Origin: JAVJQS01 sp040218815
GTDB lineage: Bacteria > Bacteroidota > Bacteroidia > Flavobacteriales_E > Vicingaceae
Assembly: GCA_040218815.1 (NCBI GenBank)
Contig: JAVJQS010000004.1
Span: 496,001 to 560,000 of the forward strand
Direction of reading: 5' to 3'
Length of the DNA: 64,000 nt
Shown: piece after piece, positions 27,365 to 35,321 of the stretch
How the letters are laid out: every line of letters starts with the position of its first letter
How positions within the stretch are numbered: the stretch's first letter is position 1
Made by a program: the position numbers and the translations under genes
The notes under the pieces: model-generated
What the model saw: the letters and a program-made list of their open reading frames with translations, nothing else
Databases searched by the model: none
Told to the model about the DNA's origin: nothing

Positions 27365-27925
27365 CTATCTAAACAGACCTCTTCTCTTTATTCTTCTAAT
27401 TTTTTTACTCAAATAAGTCAACGGCCCTTTAATTTCAAAGGCCTGCACTTCTGTTGCGTATTGTCGGGCATATTTATCAATTACCGGGTAGGCAATAGAA
27501 ACATCATTTTCAGACAGATCAAGTTGTAATAATTCTTCTTTAAACTGTGAGTAGGACTTAAAGCCCATAATGTTGACCACTTCCAAGTAAACCGTATCTT
27601 GCTGTAATTCAATATTTACTTTCTTAGCAGGAACAGCCTCATCGACTAAATAGTAATAGTACTCCTGATGCTGAACGGTTGAAAATAGAATGGTATCGTT
27701 CTTATTCATTTCAATTTCAAAATAACCCTTGGCGTCTGTTGTAGTCCCTTTTTTACTACTCAGATTGTAAATATTCACATAACTCAACAACATGATCGAA
27801 TCAGCACTGCAACTGACAGTACCACTTATTTTTGTTCCTTGATTAGAGGTCTGAGCCTTTAGTCCATTAGAAGAAAATAGATAAAGGCTTAGCAGAACTA
27901 TTCCTATAGATTTAATTTTTTTCAT
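27365..27925 (-). CDS. Exported protein with carboxypeptidase-regulatory-like domain
   Basis: 186 residues. A signal peptide ends near GLKAQ, then a CarboxypepD_reg-like beta-sandwich (ISGTVSCSADS...LSSKKGTTTDAKGYFEIE). The C-terminal 60 residues are helical and basic (KKIRRIKRRGLF). Periplasmic or outer-membrane-associated. Its ATG overlaps the GAPDH stop by 4 bp. Role unknown. Confidence 0.75.
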   Translation of the reverse strand: MKKIKSIGIVLLSLYLFSSNGLKAQTSNQGTKISGTVSCSADSIMLLSYVNIYNLSSKKGTTTDAKGYFEIEMNKNDTILFSTVQHQEYYYYLVDEAVPAKKVNIELQQDTVYLEVVNIMGFKSYSQFKEELLQLDLSENDVSIAYPVIDKYARQYATEVQAFEIKGPLTYLSKKIRRIKRRGLFR

Positions 27926-28944
27926 TTTAATACATTTAAAGATTGATTGGTCTTTTTAATTGAGTTTTCTGCACTCTTTTCAATTCTGGTTAATGCTCTA
28001 ATCGCATCAATGGTTTCGGGAATAACGATTGCTTGATTATCTACTACATAAGCGTAAAACAATTCATCATCTACTACTTTTAGCATATCTTGCCAAAGTG
28101 CTACTTCATACATATCTCCATAAGGCCGGCCTAAAGAAAGCATCCATTCTTTAATGGTATTATTGGCTGTTAAACCGTCCTCGTAATTGATGAGTGCAAT
28201 CCTCGTAGAGGTTTTAAATGCGGCGAGCACTTCCTCTTTTGTGGCTTTTTTGGTCAGCTGCACATTCCAATAATGCAAGTGACTCAGTGTTTGAGGCACC
28301 TTTACCGCAGTAGTAATAACATCCAAATCAGCATCTACCATTTTTGCATCAGGTCCTTGATGACTTGGAATTTCCTTTTCGGGAACCAAGGTATTCATAA
28401 TACCACCCAAATGGCTTTCCCATGGGTCTGTAGCTCTTCGTAATAAGGTTCCTCGGGCTTTTTTTAACAAGCCTGCTTTTTTCAATACAGTTAACGTACG
28501 AAGAATGGAAGTTGTATTGCAGGAAACTACTCTTGTAGCATTTAATCCAATGGCAGATTCATAATTATTCTCTGCACTAAAAGAATGTCCTGTTACTTCA
28601 TGCTTTTCTCCCCCATGAACAATGAATTTTCGATTTGCTCTTTTGTATTTCTCTATGTTCTTAGCAGCAACATTTTTTGGAGTACAGTCTACAATAAGAT
28701 CTGAATTGGCTATTAAATCATCCAAATTTCCTCTTATTGGAATACCTGCAGCAGTCATTTGGTTCTTATAGTTATCATCAAAAGCGAAAACAGTATATTC
28801 TTTTTCAACGGCCATCTTTATTCGCCAATCTGAGATCACATCACAAACGCCTATTAATTCCATATCGTTTTGTAAAGCAACGGCATCTGCCACTCGTTTA
28901 CCGATTACCCCATATCCATTAATTCCTATTCTAACTTTATTCAT
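27922..28944 (-). CDS. Type II (archaeal-type) glyceraldehyde-3-phosphate dehydrogenase
   Basis: 340 residues. The N-terminal Rossmann motif is GINGYGVIGKRVADAV. The active-site Cys is in SCNTTSILRTL, and HLHYWNVQL and the overall length match archaeal type II GAPDH rather than the bacterial GapA type (SCTTN and about 335 residues with a different N-terminus). It oxidises glyceraldehyde-3-phosphate with NAD(P) and phosphate. Encoded next to phosphofructokinase and transporters in a stress island, so probably an acquired, condition-specific enzyme. Confidence 0.9.
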   Translation of the reverse strand: MNKVRIGINGYGVIGKRVADAVALQNDMELIGVCDVISDWRIKMAVEKEYTVFAFDDNYKNQMTAAGIPIRGNLDDLIANSDLIVDCTPKNVAAKNIEKYKRANRKFIVHGGEKHEVTGHSFSAENNYESAIGLNATRVVSCNTTSILRTLTVLKKAGLLKKARGTLLRRATDPWESHLGGIMNTLVPEKEIPSHQGPDAKMVDADLDVITTAVKVPQTLSHLHYWNVQLTKKATKEEVLAAFKTSTRIALINYEDGLTANNTIKEWMLSLGRPYGDMYEVALWQDMLKVVDDELFYAYVVDNQAIVIPETIDAIRALTRIEKSAENSIKKTNQSLNVLK

Positions 28945-28971
28945 TTTTTTGTATTTATAGTGATGTGATTT

Positions 28972-29535
28972 TTAAGTTTTATCATTTTTTAGGGTATGAA
29001 TATTATTGATGTTGGATAAACCAAAGACAACCAAAACAAAACTCTGACCGATCTCTAACATCACTATTAATTTTGCAGACAAGCTTACAGGAACAATGTC
29101 TCCGTAACCGATAGAGGCAAAAGTGACGACACTGAAGTAGAAGAAATCGAAGAGTTGATTAAAGTAAGTTGCAGTTGAATAATTTTTTATTCCTTGAAAG
29201 GAATTTGAGTCAGCTGCATACAAACAAGTATAATCTGCCGAATAAGACAGGATAATAAGAAATACTAGTAAACCAAAAGTCCATAAAAGCTGTGTAAATG
29301 AATGGCACTTTTTTATTGACCTATTAACCTGTTTAAACGTAAAAAAGGTAAAATAAAAAGTTTTGAAAAGGGCAATTGCAACCACCAAATAGCTCGTCCA
29401 TCTAGCAGTATGATCGGCAAATTGCATGAAATAGATATACAAGACAGGAACTGCTAAAGCAATCAAATAAGAAGGACTCATCTCTTTAAGGAGACCTATA
29501 AAAAAGGGGCTAACTATTTTTTGTCTTTTATTCAA
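28972..29535 (-). CDS. Voltage-independent potassium channel subunit
   Basis: 187 residues, four hydrophobic segments (about 22-40, 48-66, 86-102, 155-178). The pore loop has A140-S-I-G-Y-G-D146, the K+ selectivity filter, between the last two segments. No C-terminal RCK domain. Inner-membrane K+ channel. Overlaps the MFS gene by 8 bp. K+ flux could stabilise membrane potential under metal stress; that is inference. Confidence 0.9.
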   Translation of the reverse strand: MNKRQKIVSPFFIGLLKEMSPSYLIALAVPVLYIYFMQFADHTARWTSYLVVAIALFKTFYFTFFTFKQVNRSIKKCHSFTQLLWTFGLLVFLIILSYSADYTCLYAADSNSFQGIKNYSTATYFNQLFDFFYFSVVTFASIGYGDIVPVSLSAKLIVMLEIGQSFVLVVFGLSNINNIHTLKNDKT

Positions 29536-30799
29536 AATTTAATTTTTTAGTTACTCCTTTAATGTAAGATCCCGTATAGCCTTTTGGTATCAAATTTTTC
29601 AAAAGAAAAAAGGCTGTTAGGATGGAAATGATAGCCATCAAAATGAAAGGAGCATTTCCATTTAAAACAAAAACCGCGGAACCTATTAATGGGCCTATCA
29701 TTTGACCAATTCCACCGAATGAAGATTGCATACCAAATGCCCACCCTGAAGAGCTTGAATTTTTTAGTGACACTTGAGCCAATATATTTGGAACAATGAA
29801 AGAAGTTCCCAACCCAAACAAACCAATAGCTAATAATATAAACCATCTACTTTTTGCAAATAGAAAGAGAGTTAGCACAACACCCGAAACTAAAAAGCCA
29901 ATAAACATTTGCTTATTCAAACCTTTAATAAGCAAGTGCCCCCATTTTGCTACAATGGGTTGAAAAACAGCCATCACTAAACCGCAGACAAGCAAACTCA
30001 ATCCAATAAAGGAAACCGTAAACTCTACTGAGCTTTTCAGTTGCAATATAATTACTGTTTCAAAAGCCGTAATAATAAACTGAATAATTAAAGAAAGCAA
30101 TAACAACTCTTTATATTGAGCCCATTTGCCGGGAGGAAAAAGCATTTTATTTCGTGGCTGATTTATCTTCGCTAATCTTTTATCTGTTTTTAAAATAAAA
30201 ATTGCAACAATTAGTGTGAGTAAGCCAACCAAAGCAAGAGTTATGAATGGTGCACTAAACCGATCTAAATTAAGATGAATTGATTTTATCCAAATATGAA
30301 GGTCAGCCTCAATAAGTAAAGTACTTAATGCGGGGCCAATAATTATTCCAATACTCACAGCAGAGCCTGCCCAAGCCATTGCTTTAGTACGATCTGCCTT
30401 ATCAGTAATATCACTAATGTTTGAAATTACTACAGGCACTAAAAAGGAAGAAAGTAAACTGCCTACAATTCGAGAAAAATAAAGCATCTCAATACTTTTA
30501 CTAAATCCAATCAATAACTGCATTAACACAAAGCCTCCTAAACCGAGGAAAATTAAAAATTTAGGACCGATCCGATCTGATACATTCCCCCAAAAAGGTG
30601 CTGTAAGAACTAAAGTTACTGGATAGATAGCTGTTAGTATTCCAAAATGAAAAGCAACTTGATCGGCAGTTAAAGTTGAATCGTTGAGTTGTTCAATAAA
30701 ATAGGGAAGAACAGGCAACAATACTCCGTAACCTAACATAACCACAAAAAGGCAAATCAGTAGCAAAAGGAAGTTTTTTGAAGGCAAACTAGTTTTCAT
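29528..30799 (-). CDS. MFS efflux transporter (TetA/Bcr-like)
   Basis: 423 residues with 12 hydrophobic helices. The loop 2-3 motif is PFWGNVSDRIGPKFLIF, typical of drug:H+ antiporters. FVVMLGYGVLLPVLPYF opens helix 1. Exports an unknown small molecule. Overlaps the channel gene (8 bp) and the lycopene-cyclase-like gene (11 bp), so all three are made from one transcript. Confidence 0.88.
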   Translation of the reverse strand: MKTSLPSKNFLLLLICLFVVMLGYGVLLPVLPYFIEQLNDSTLTADQVAFHFGILTAIYPVTLVLTAPFWGNVSDRIGPKFLIFLGLGGFVLMQLLIGFSKSIEMLYFSRIVGSLLSSFLVPVVISNISDITDKADRTKAMAWAGSAVSIGIIIGPALSTLLIEADLHIWIKSIHLNLDRFSAPFITLALVGLLTLIVAIFILKTDKRLAKINQPRNKMLFPPGKWAQYKELLLLSLIIQFIITAFETVIILQLKSSVEFTVSFIGLSLLVCGLVMAVFQPIVAKWGHLLIKGLNKQMFIGFLVSGVVLTLFLFAKSRWFILLAIGLFGLGTSFIVPNILAQVSLKNSSSSGWAFGMQSSFGGIGQMIGPLIGSAVFVLNGNAPFILMAIISILTAFFLLKNLIPKGYTGSYIKGVTKKLNFE

Positions 30800-31529
30800 T
30801 TTCCCTCCATTTTAAACCGTTTGGAATTGTAGAACTAATTGCTTTAACTGATCTACGCCAATACAAGTGTTCATAAAGACTCGACCAATACATCCCGAAG
30901 CTAAAGGCAAAAAGTAGCTCTTCAATCGGTACGCCGAGGATTAAAATATGACTCAACTCATCAAGATTCCAATACAGTTCAACGTAATTAGGGTAGAAGA
31001 GAAGAATACTTCCAAAGTAAATAAAATACAAAACAGTGAAAAGAAGACCTCCAATCCAGATCTTACTTTTAAGGTCGGGGCGACAGTATAATGTGAACAA
31101 TGCACCTATAAACAAAGCCAATACTCCACAGTAGATGTGATTAAGTTTGGTGAAATAAGCGAATAAAATAAAAATAATTAGCGGCACAAAAAGTATAAGT
31201 CGATGCAATCTATGACGAGCTTGATTTCTTTCTAAAGTGTCTATTCTAACTATTTTTTGCTTGTAGACCAGCTGATATAGTACTGAACCAATACCTCCAA
31301 TTGCAAAGGAAAAAATTATACTTTCGAGATCAAATTCTGTTTTTTCAGCCAAATTAAAAAGAGACGGAGGAAACCAATATTCAGGAACAAATAAAGGTTC
31401 TGTTAGCCCAAAAGGAGCAGTTATTAAGCTCATTTTGAGCATCACATTTCTAAAAGACTTTTTTGAAAAGTAAATGAAAAACCAAATGCCTAAAATTAAT
31501 ATGGACCAGTTGAACCAAACGTATTGCAT
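30789..31529 (-). CDS. Lycopene-cyclase-domain-like membrane protein
   Basis: 246 residues, about 7 hydrophobic segments. ITAPFGLTEPLFVPEYWFPPS and the later LGVPIEELLFAFSFG match the two conserved segments (including the PIEE motif) of CarR/CrtY_cd-type lycopene cyclase domains, duplicated in one chain. True cyclases lie in carotenoid operons; here no other carotenoid gene is present, so it may have another lipid or membrane role. One-bp overlap with the DUF5676 gene. Confidence 0.65.
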   Translation of the reverse strand: MQYVWFNWSILILGIWFFIYFSKKSFRNVMLKMSLITAPFGLTEPLFVPEYWFPPSLFNLAEKTEFDLESIIFSFAIGGIGSVLYQLVYKQKIVRIDTLERNQARHRLHRLILFVPLIIFILFAYFTKLNHIYCGVLALFIGALFTLYCRPDLKSKIWIGGLLFTVLYFIYFGSILLFYPNYVELYWNLDELSHILILGVPIEELLFAFSFGMYWSSLYEHLYWRRSVKAISSTIPNGLKWRENEN

Positions 31530-31807
31530 TATTTCTTTGGGAGTGTAGCATTATAAAATCCGGCAATAGAGGCTCCAACAAGCCAGCTTAGAATAAACGT
31601 TTGTACAATTCCAATACCCGCTTCCCAAAAGGGAACCTCCATTCGAATGATAGATGAAACATCTAAGCCGTGTAATAGACTGTTGAAGAAATCAACCGTG
31701 CCGCTATGACCAACGGTTATCATCAATAACATGCAACCAGCATACAGGAGTGTACCGGTTAAACCAAATGCTAATCCAAATTTTCTGATATTAATGGGTG
31801 TGTTCAT
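31529..31807 (-). CDS. DUF5676 small membrane protein
   Basis: 92 residues from the ATG at 31805-31807 (31813 is a second option). MNTPINIRKFGLAFGLT begins the DUF5676 pattern; two transmembrane segments, with HSGTVDFFNSLLHGL between them and a Gly-rich second segment. The gene overlaps the end of the 74-residue gene by 17 bp. DUF5676 members are typical companions of heavy-metal genes. Function unknown. Confidence 0.8.
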   Translation of the reverse strand: MNTPINIRKFGLAFGLTGTLLYAGCMLLMITVGHSGTVDFFNSLLHGLDVSSIIRMEVPFWEAGIGIVQTFILSWLVGASIAGFYNATLPKK

Positions 31808-32015
31808 GACCATTCTGTTTTTTAGTTTTTGTATTTTCTTTTTTATGCTCGTGTCCATGTGCTCCATGATGTGGCATTAATAAATGACAAGCGAACATGG
31901 CGATAATAAAGATAAACAGACCCCAATTACCACTCAGCCCCAGTGCGGGTGCAAAAAAAATAAGCAGCAAAGGGATGGAGCATCCAATAATCATCCAAAT
32001 CATGTGTTTTCCCAT
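31791..32015 (-). CDS. Small membrane protein with His-rich tail
   Basis: 74 residues: two hydrophobic segments, then HLLMPHHGAHGHEHKK and a GHEHTH end, giving a 25-residue His-rich cytoplasmic or periplasmic tail that could bind metal. The size and layout resemble DUF2933 proteins found beside DUF5676 and copper genes. Starts 26 bp after the ArsR stop. Function inferred from composition only. Confidence 0.65.
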   Translation of the reverse strand: MGKHMIWMIIGCSIPLLLIFFAPALGLSGNWGLFIFIIAMFACHLLMPHHGAHGHEHKKENTKTKKQNGHEHTH

Positions 32016-32041
32016 TATATTATAGTTTACAGTTCAAATTA

Positions 32042-32332
32042 TTATTCTTTAAAGCACCTTCTGAGGCAGGCAATCCCAGAATCTTCATCACATAAACAAT
32101 AATATATTCCGTTTCCTTCTCGCTGTCGCTCCAATATTCCTGCTCGCCTCATTATATCCAAGTGCCTTGATGTACTTGCTTGTTCAAGCTTTAATATCTC
32201 ATAAATGGTTTTCACTTTTAGCCTTTCTGCTCCGCAGGTGCACAGCAAATGGAAGATCGAAAGTCTGATCGGATGACCAATGGCTTTTAACTGTTCTGCT
32301 AATCCTTCAAATTCTTGTATGTTTTCAGTCAT
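32042..32332 (-). CDS. ArsR-family transcriptional regulator
   Basis: 96 residues. The winged helix runs LKAIGHPIRLSIFHLLCTCG, EILKLEQASTSRHLDIMRRAG, then REGNGIYYCLCDE. A CTC pair, a CLC and a CLRRC near the end are candidate metal or redox ligands. It probably represses its own run and releases DNA on binding metal or on oxidation. Located 3 bp after the DUF302 gene at the head of the metabolic part of the run. Confidence 0.9.
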   Translation of the reverse strand: MTENIQEFEGLAEQLKAIGHPIRLSIFHLLCTCGAERLKVKTIYEILKLEQASTSRHLDIMRRAGILERQREGNGIYYCLCDEDSGIACLRRCFKE

Positions 32333-32335
32333 ATT

Positions 32336-32725
32336 TCAGAGCTTATCAACTACGATTTGCAGCTTGCTCTTTATTTCCATTGCTACGTCTCCCAACTCTT
32401 TGTTACTAATAGCCTGCATTGATGCTATCGGATCTACGGCAGACACTTCCACTTCACCTGTTTCATGTTCTTCCACAACAACATTGCATGGAAGCATAAC
32501 CCCAATTTTACCTTCGGCTTGTAGGGCTTTGTAAGCAAAAGACGGATTACAAGCTCCCAAAATCCTATATCTTCTAAAATCTACATCCAGTTTTTTTTTA
32601 AGTGTTTCTTTCACATCCATTTCAGTTAAAACACCAAACCCTTCTTTTTTTAGTTCATCTGTTACCCTTTCGATAGCTTCATCGAATGAGTTATCTTTCA
32701 GTACTTTATTATAGTAATAGTTCAT
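32336..32725 (-). CDS. DUF302 domain protein
   Basis: 129 residues matching DUF302: FDEAIERVTDELKKEGFGVLTEMDVK, RYRILGACNPSFAYKAL and GVMLPCNVVVEE. The conserved Cys residues (GACNP, LPCN) are the usual ones of this family, which is tied to sulphur and metal stress in many genomes. Cytoplasmic by sequence. Immediately upstream of ArsR (3 bp). Confidence 0.92.
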   Translation of the reverse strand: MNYYYNKVLKDNSFDEAIERVTDELKKEGFGVLTEMDVKETLKKKLDVDFRRYRILGACNPSFAYKALQAEGKIGVMLPCNVVVEEHETGEVEVSAVDPIASMQAISNKELGDVAMEIKSKLQIVVDKL

Positions 32726-32743
32726 CTTGAATGGTTTTTTATA

Positions 32744-32941
32744 TTATTCTTTATTTTTGTTGCTTCCTGATCCACCATTATTCAAGGATTTTTTACATCT
32801 CTCATATTCTTCTTCATTGATGCCCCCTTCGGCATATCTTCTTTTCAGTATTTCCATCAAAGATTCAATTTCGTGACAAGATTATTTGTTGTTATATATC
32901 ATTTTCATAATTAACCACACAGCCAGAATCATCAGGGACAT
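32744..32941 (-). pseudogene. Broken SHOCT-domain membrane protein
   Basis: In one frame, a hydrophobic N-terminal segment (ATG at 32939-32941; MSLMILAVWLIMKMIYNNK) runs into an in-frame TAA (32882-32884) and then continues with SCHEIES...MEILKRRYAEGGINEEEYERC, a clear SHOCT motif, to a stop at 32744-32746. The layout equals the intact paralogs at 33558 and 34035 (membrane segment then SHOCT). The simplest reading is a gene inactivated by one nonsense mutation. A free SHOCT peptide could still start at 32857. A sequencing error is possible. Confidence 0.65.
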
Positions 32942-32982
32942 CCATATTACTCACATCATTGATAATCTTCTTTTTTATCATT

Positions 32983-33510
32983 CTAATGTTGACCTTTATG
33001 ATCTTCTTCATTTCCTTCCATCATTACATCTTCGTTCATGTGCATGTTGTTCATATTTTGCATGCATGATTGCATACATTCAGAACTCATCATTCCTTTT
33101 GCGTGCATATTTTGCATCATCTTTTTCATCATTCCTTTATTTTGGCTCATCATACCCATCATTTTGTGTTTTATAGTGGAATCACCTTTCATCATTTTCA
33201 TCATGCTTCCCATCATCACATTAGCCATAGAACTATCTTTCATCATGTTCTCCATACTGCTTTTCTCTCTCATCATATGTCTCATCATTTGATGATTACC
33301 GGCCATCATCTGCATAGCATGGTTGTTTTTCATCATGTGTTCCATCATGCTGTTCATCATTTGATGGTCATTTGCAATAGCATTCATTATTTCTTCCTGT
33401 TGTTTTGGATCTTTTATCAATTCCTCAAGAGATTTTTCCTTTTTTTGAGAACAAGCTGCTAATGAAATAACTGCAATAATTAGTATTGATGCGTATTTAA
33501 TTGTATTCAT
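32983..33510 (-). CDS. Methionine-rich lipoprotein, candidate Cu(I) binder
   Basis: 175 residues from the ATG at 33508-33510 (the frame is open to 33543, but the signal peptide starts at MNTIKYASILII). Lipobox ISLAAC. From about residue 45 it is packed with MM, HQMM and MMxxMM repeats plus a few Cys (SSECMQSC), ending in His. Met clusters bind Cu(I) in proteins such as CopK, PcoC and CueO. Periplasmic copper buffering is likely. Between the broken and intact SHOCT genes. Confidence 0.8.
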   Translation of the reverse strand: MNTIKYASILIIAVISLAACSQKKEKSLEELIKDPKQQEEIMNAIANDHQMMNSMMEHMMKNNHAMQMMAGNHQMMRHMMREKSSMENMMKDSSMANVMMGSMMKMMKGDSTIKHKMMGMMSQNKGMMKKMMQNMHAKGMMSSECMQSCMQNMNNMHMNEDVMMEGNEEDHKGQH

Positions 33511-33557
33511 TTTTTCAGGTTTTATTGTTAAACAATAGGACAATCCTATTTATTAAT

Positions 33558-33770
33558 TTATAAGTTCTTTTTCCTCTCCAAGTATTCTTCAGTAGTGTAC
33601 TCTCCAGAAGCATATTTTCTTTTTAGCACATCCAAAGCAGACTCTTTCTTTTTTCGTTGCCCGGGAATATCAGCAGGAATAGCAAAAATCCAGAACAGGA
33701 TTACAAGCCAAATAACCCACCATAAAAGGTGCATACCCCAAAAATGATAACCTTCATAAAAAAAGTGCAT
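33558..33770 (-). CDS. SHOCT-domain small membrane protein (copy 2)
   Basis: 70 residues. An aromatic-rich membrane segment (HFWGMHLLWWVIWLVILFWI) is followed by IPADIPGQRKKK and the SHOCT motif ALDVLKRKYASGEYTTEEY. SHOCT regions mediate oligomerisation. Very similar to the gene at 34035-34250, indicating a recent duplication. Confidence 0.8.
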   Translation of the reverse strand: MHFFYEGYHFWGMHLLWWVIWLVILFWIFAIPADIPGQRKKKESALDVLKRKYASGEYTTEEYLERKKNL

Positions 33771-33814
33771 AATGATTGATTTTATGCAGGAAAGCTTCTT
33801 TCCCGCTGATTAAT

Positions 33815-34030
33815 TTAATTTTTATCGATTATTGAATAATTTCCAACTTTGCTAAGTATTTGTTGGAGATAACTTGTATCTATTACTTCTTTCATTTTTA
33901 TAGCTGTTGCTCCTAAAGAGTTCAATGAAATTTCCACCTCATCTATTAAGGGGTGTGATTCAAGCGTTTTTTTAACTTTTGAGATACACCCTCCGCAGCT
34001 TATTCCATCAATTTGATATTTTAACTTCAT
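33815..34030 (-). CDS. HMA-domain metallochaperone
   Basis: 71 residues, one heavy-metal-associated fold: babbab pattern with the metal loop G-I-S-C-G-G-C-I-S. Cytoplasmic, binds Cu(I) or another soft metal and could hand it to CopB, CopA or a regulator. Four bp after the SHOCT gene stop. Confidence 0.88.
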   Translation of the reverse strand: MKLKYQIDGISCGGCISKVKKTLESHPLIDEVEISLNSLGATAIKMKEVIDTSYLQQILSKVGNYSIIDKN

Positions 34031-34034
34031 CTTA

Positions 34035-34250
34035 TTATTTTTGATTTAGAATCTTTTTTCGCTCTTCAAATTCATGAGAATCTATTTCTCCGTCTGCAAG
34101 TCTTTTTTTAAGAATATCCATAGGTGCATTCTTTTTTCTTTGCCCAGGAATATCATCGGGAATGGCAAAAACCCAAAATATAATTAGTACCCACATGAAC
34201 CACCAGAATAGGTGCATTCCTCCAAAATGATAACCTTCGTAAAAGTGCAT
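34035..34250 (-). CDS. SHOCT-domain small membrane protein (copy 1), head of the run
   Basis: 71 residues, almost the same as 33558-33770: HFYEGYHFGGMHLFWWFMW, IPDDIPGQRKK, then MDILKKRLADGEIDSHEFEERK. First gene of the leftward run that extends with short gaps to 11361. It is preceded by palindromes and a 366-bp gene-free stretch. Confidence 0.8.
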   Translation of the reverse strand: MHFYEGYHFGGMHLFWWFMWVLIIFWVFAIPDDIPGQRKKNAPMDILKKRLADGEIDSHEFEERKKILNQK

Positions 34251-34616
34251 AATGACTATTTTTAATACTATACAAGTATATGAGTATGTAGATAGGCAGT
34301 TATGTCATATGTTGTATTTTACTTGTCCTATTTTGACAACTTCAGTTTGCTAAAAAATACAATCAAAGAGTAATTAATGCGACACAGCGATAAGGAGTTT
34401 CAGAAGGCTAATAAGACATTTAACTATTGAATTTAGCCTAAACTTAAATAGTTTCTCAACCCTACTTATAAGAACAGATTGTATTATCTTGATTCTTAAA
34501 TCTTCTGTAATTTTTTAGAATTACCCCGCCTTAACTTAATCATATACATTCTCATTGCCATTTAACTTCTATAAAGCATTACTATTCGTGGATGAGAATG
34601 TTGAAATTGAACTTTA
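34251..34616. promoter_or_regulatory. Gene-free control region before the leftward run
   Basis: AT-rich, 366 bp, no convincing gene. It holds TATAC-AA-GTATA (34269-34280) 19 bp before the first ATG and TTGTC-N7-GACAA (34323-34339). Either could be an operator for ArsR or HMA-AraC. I found no clear TAnnTTTG element; the promoter is not resolved. Confidence 0.45.
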
Positions 34617-35180
34617 CTAAATTTTGTCAAGCGGAATTCTAGCTCCAATGTTGAAATGTTTATATTCTTTTAAAGTCAATCCAGTTTCCTTTTTAAATTG
34701 CTTAGAAAGTGCAGAAGGGCTTTGGTAACCTATAGAGTAAGCAATCTCACTAAAACTTAGTTCTTCATTTTGGATCAGTTCCTTCACTCGTTCCATTTTT
34801 AAGAGTACATGATATCTTTCAATACTCTTTCCATAATTATTGCTAAAATTTTTACTCAATATATTGTAGCTTTTGTGAAGCTTTCTAACTAGGAAGTCAG
34901 AAAGTTTTTCATCTTGAAATGTATTCCAAACGTAATGAAGAATCCACCTTTTAACTTGCTCCGAAAGAATCAGTTTTGGATTCCGAATAATTTCAAATTC
35001 ATTTTCACAGATCGATTCAATGATTTTATTTCGAGACACAGTATCAGGATCGTATTGAATAACAATTCTGCCCAATTCCATTTCTAAAATTTCCGCTCCG
35101 GTTAATTTTAACTCCATAGTCAAAACCTTTAGACAGCGACTGCAGATCATTCCTTTTATCTTGAACTCTTCTTGTATCAT
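34617..35180 (-). CDS. HMA-domain + AraC helix-turn-helix regulator (1)
   Basis: 187 residues from ATG 35178-35180 (longer frames start upstream in AT-rich DNA). Residues 1-75 resemble an HMA fold with the loop G-M-I-C13-S-R-C16; then a helical linker; then an AraC-type helix-turn-helix (LSFSEIAYSIGYQS..LSKQFKKETGLTLKEYK). A metal-sensing AraC regulator is the direct reading: metal on CxxC, DNA through the C-terminus. It lies upstream of the 35322-38607 copper genes in reverse order (141-bp gap). A second such protein is at 51010-51576. Confidence 0.8.
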   Translation of the reverse strand: MIQEEFKIKGMICSRCLKVLTMELKLTGAEILEMELGRIVIQYDPDTVSRNKIIESICENEFEIIRNPKLILSEQVKRWILHYVWNTFQDEKLSDFLVRKLHKSYNILSKNFSNNYGKSIERYHVLLKMERVKELIQNEELSFSEIAYSIGYQSPSALSKQFKKETGLTLKEYKHFNIGARIPLDKI

Positions 35181-35321
35181 AGCCTTTTTTTTAATGGTTA
35201 AAGCAGTTTCAAAAGAATATTCCAAACCTATTTTTCGACTTTTCGTACTTTGATATATTCTCTATAATTCGATTCATTTTTAAAATACAAAACAGCACAA
35301 AAGAATACTCTAGTGTTCTGC

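Noticed and set aside
33070..33462. His-rich plus-strand ORF with many HH and HHV repeats
   Set aside because: It is the antisense shadow of the Met-rich lipoprotein: ATG codons on the minus strand read as CAT (His) on the plus strand.
33558..34250. Near-identical SHOCT genes as a CRISPR-like or direct-repeat array
   Set aside because: They are two paralogous genes with an HMA gene between, not a repeat-spacer array; no CRISPR array seen in the window.
34251..34616. Small ORFs in the 366-bp gap
   Set aside because: Only short AT-rich frames without start context; treated as a control region.
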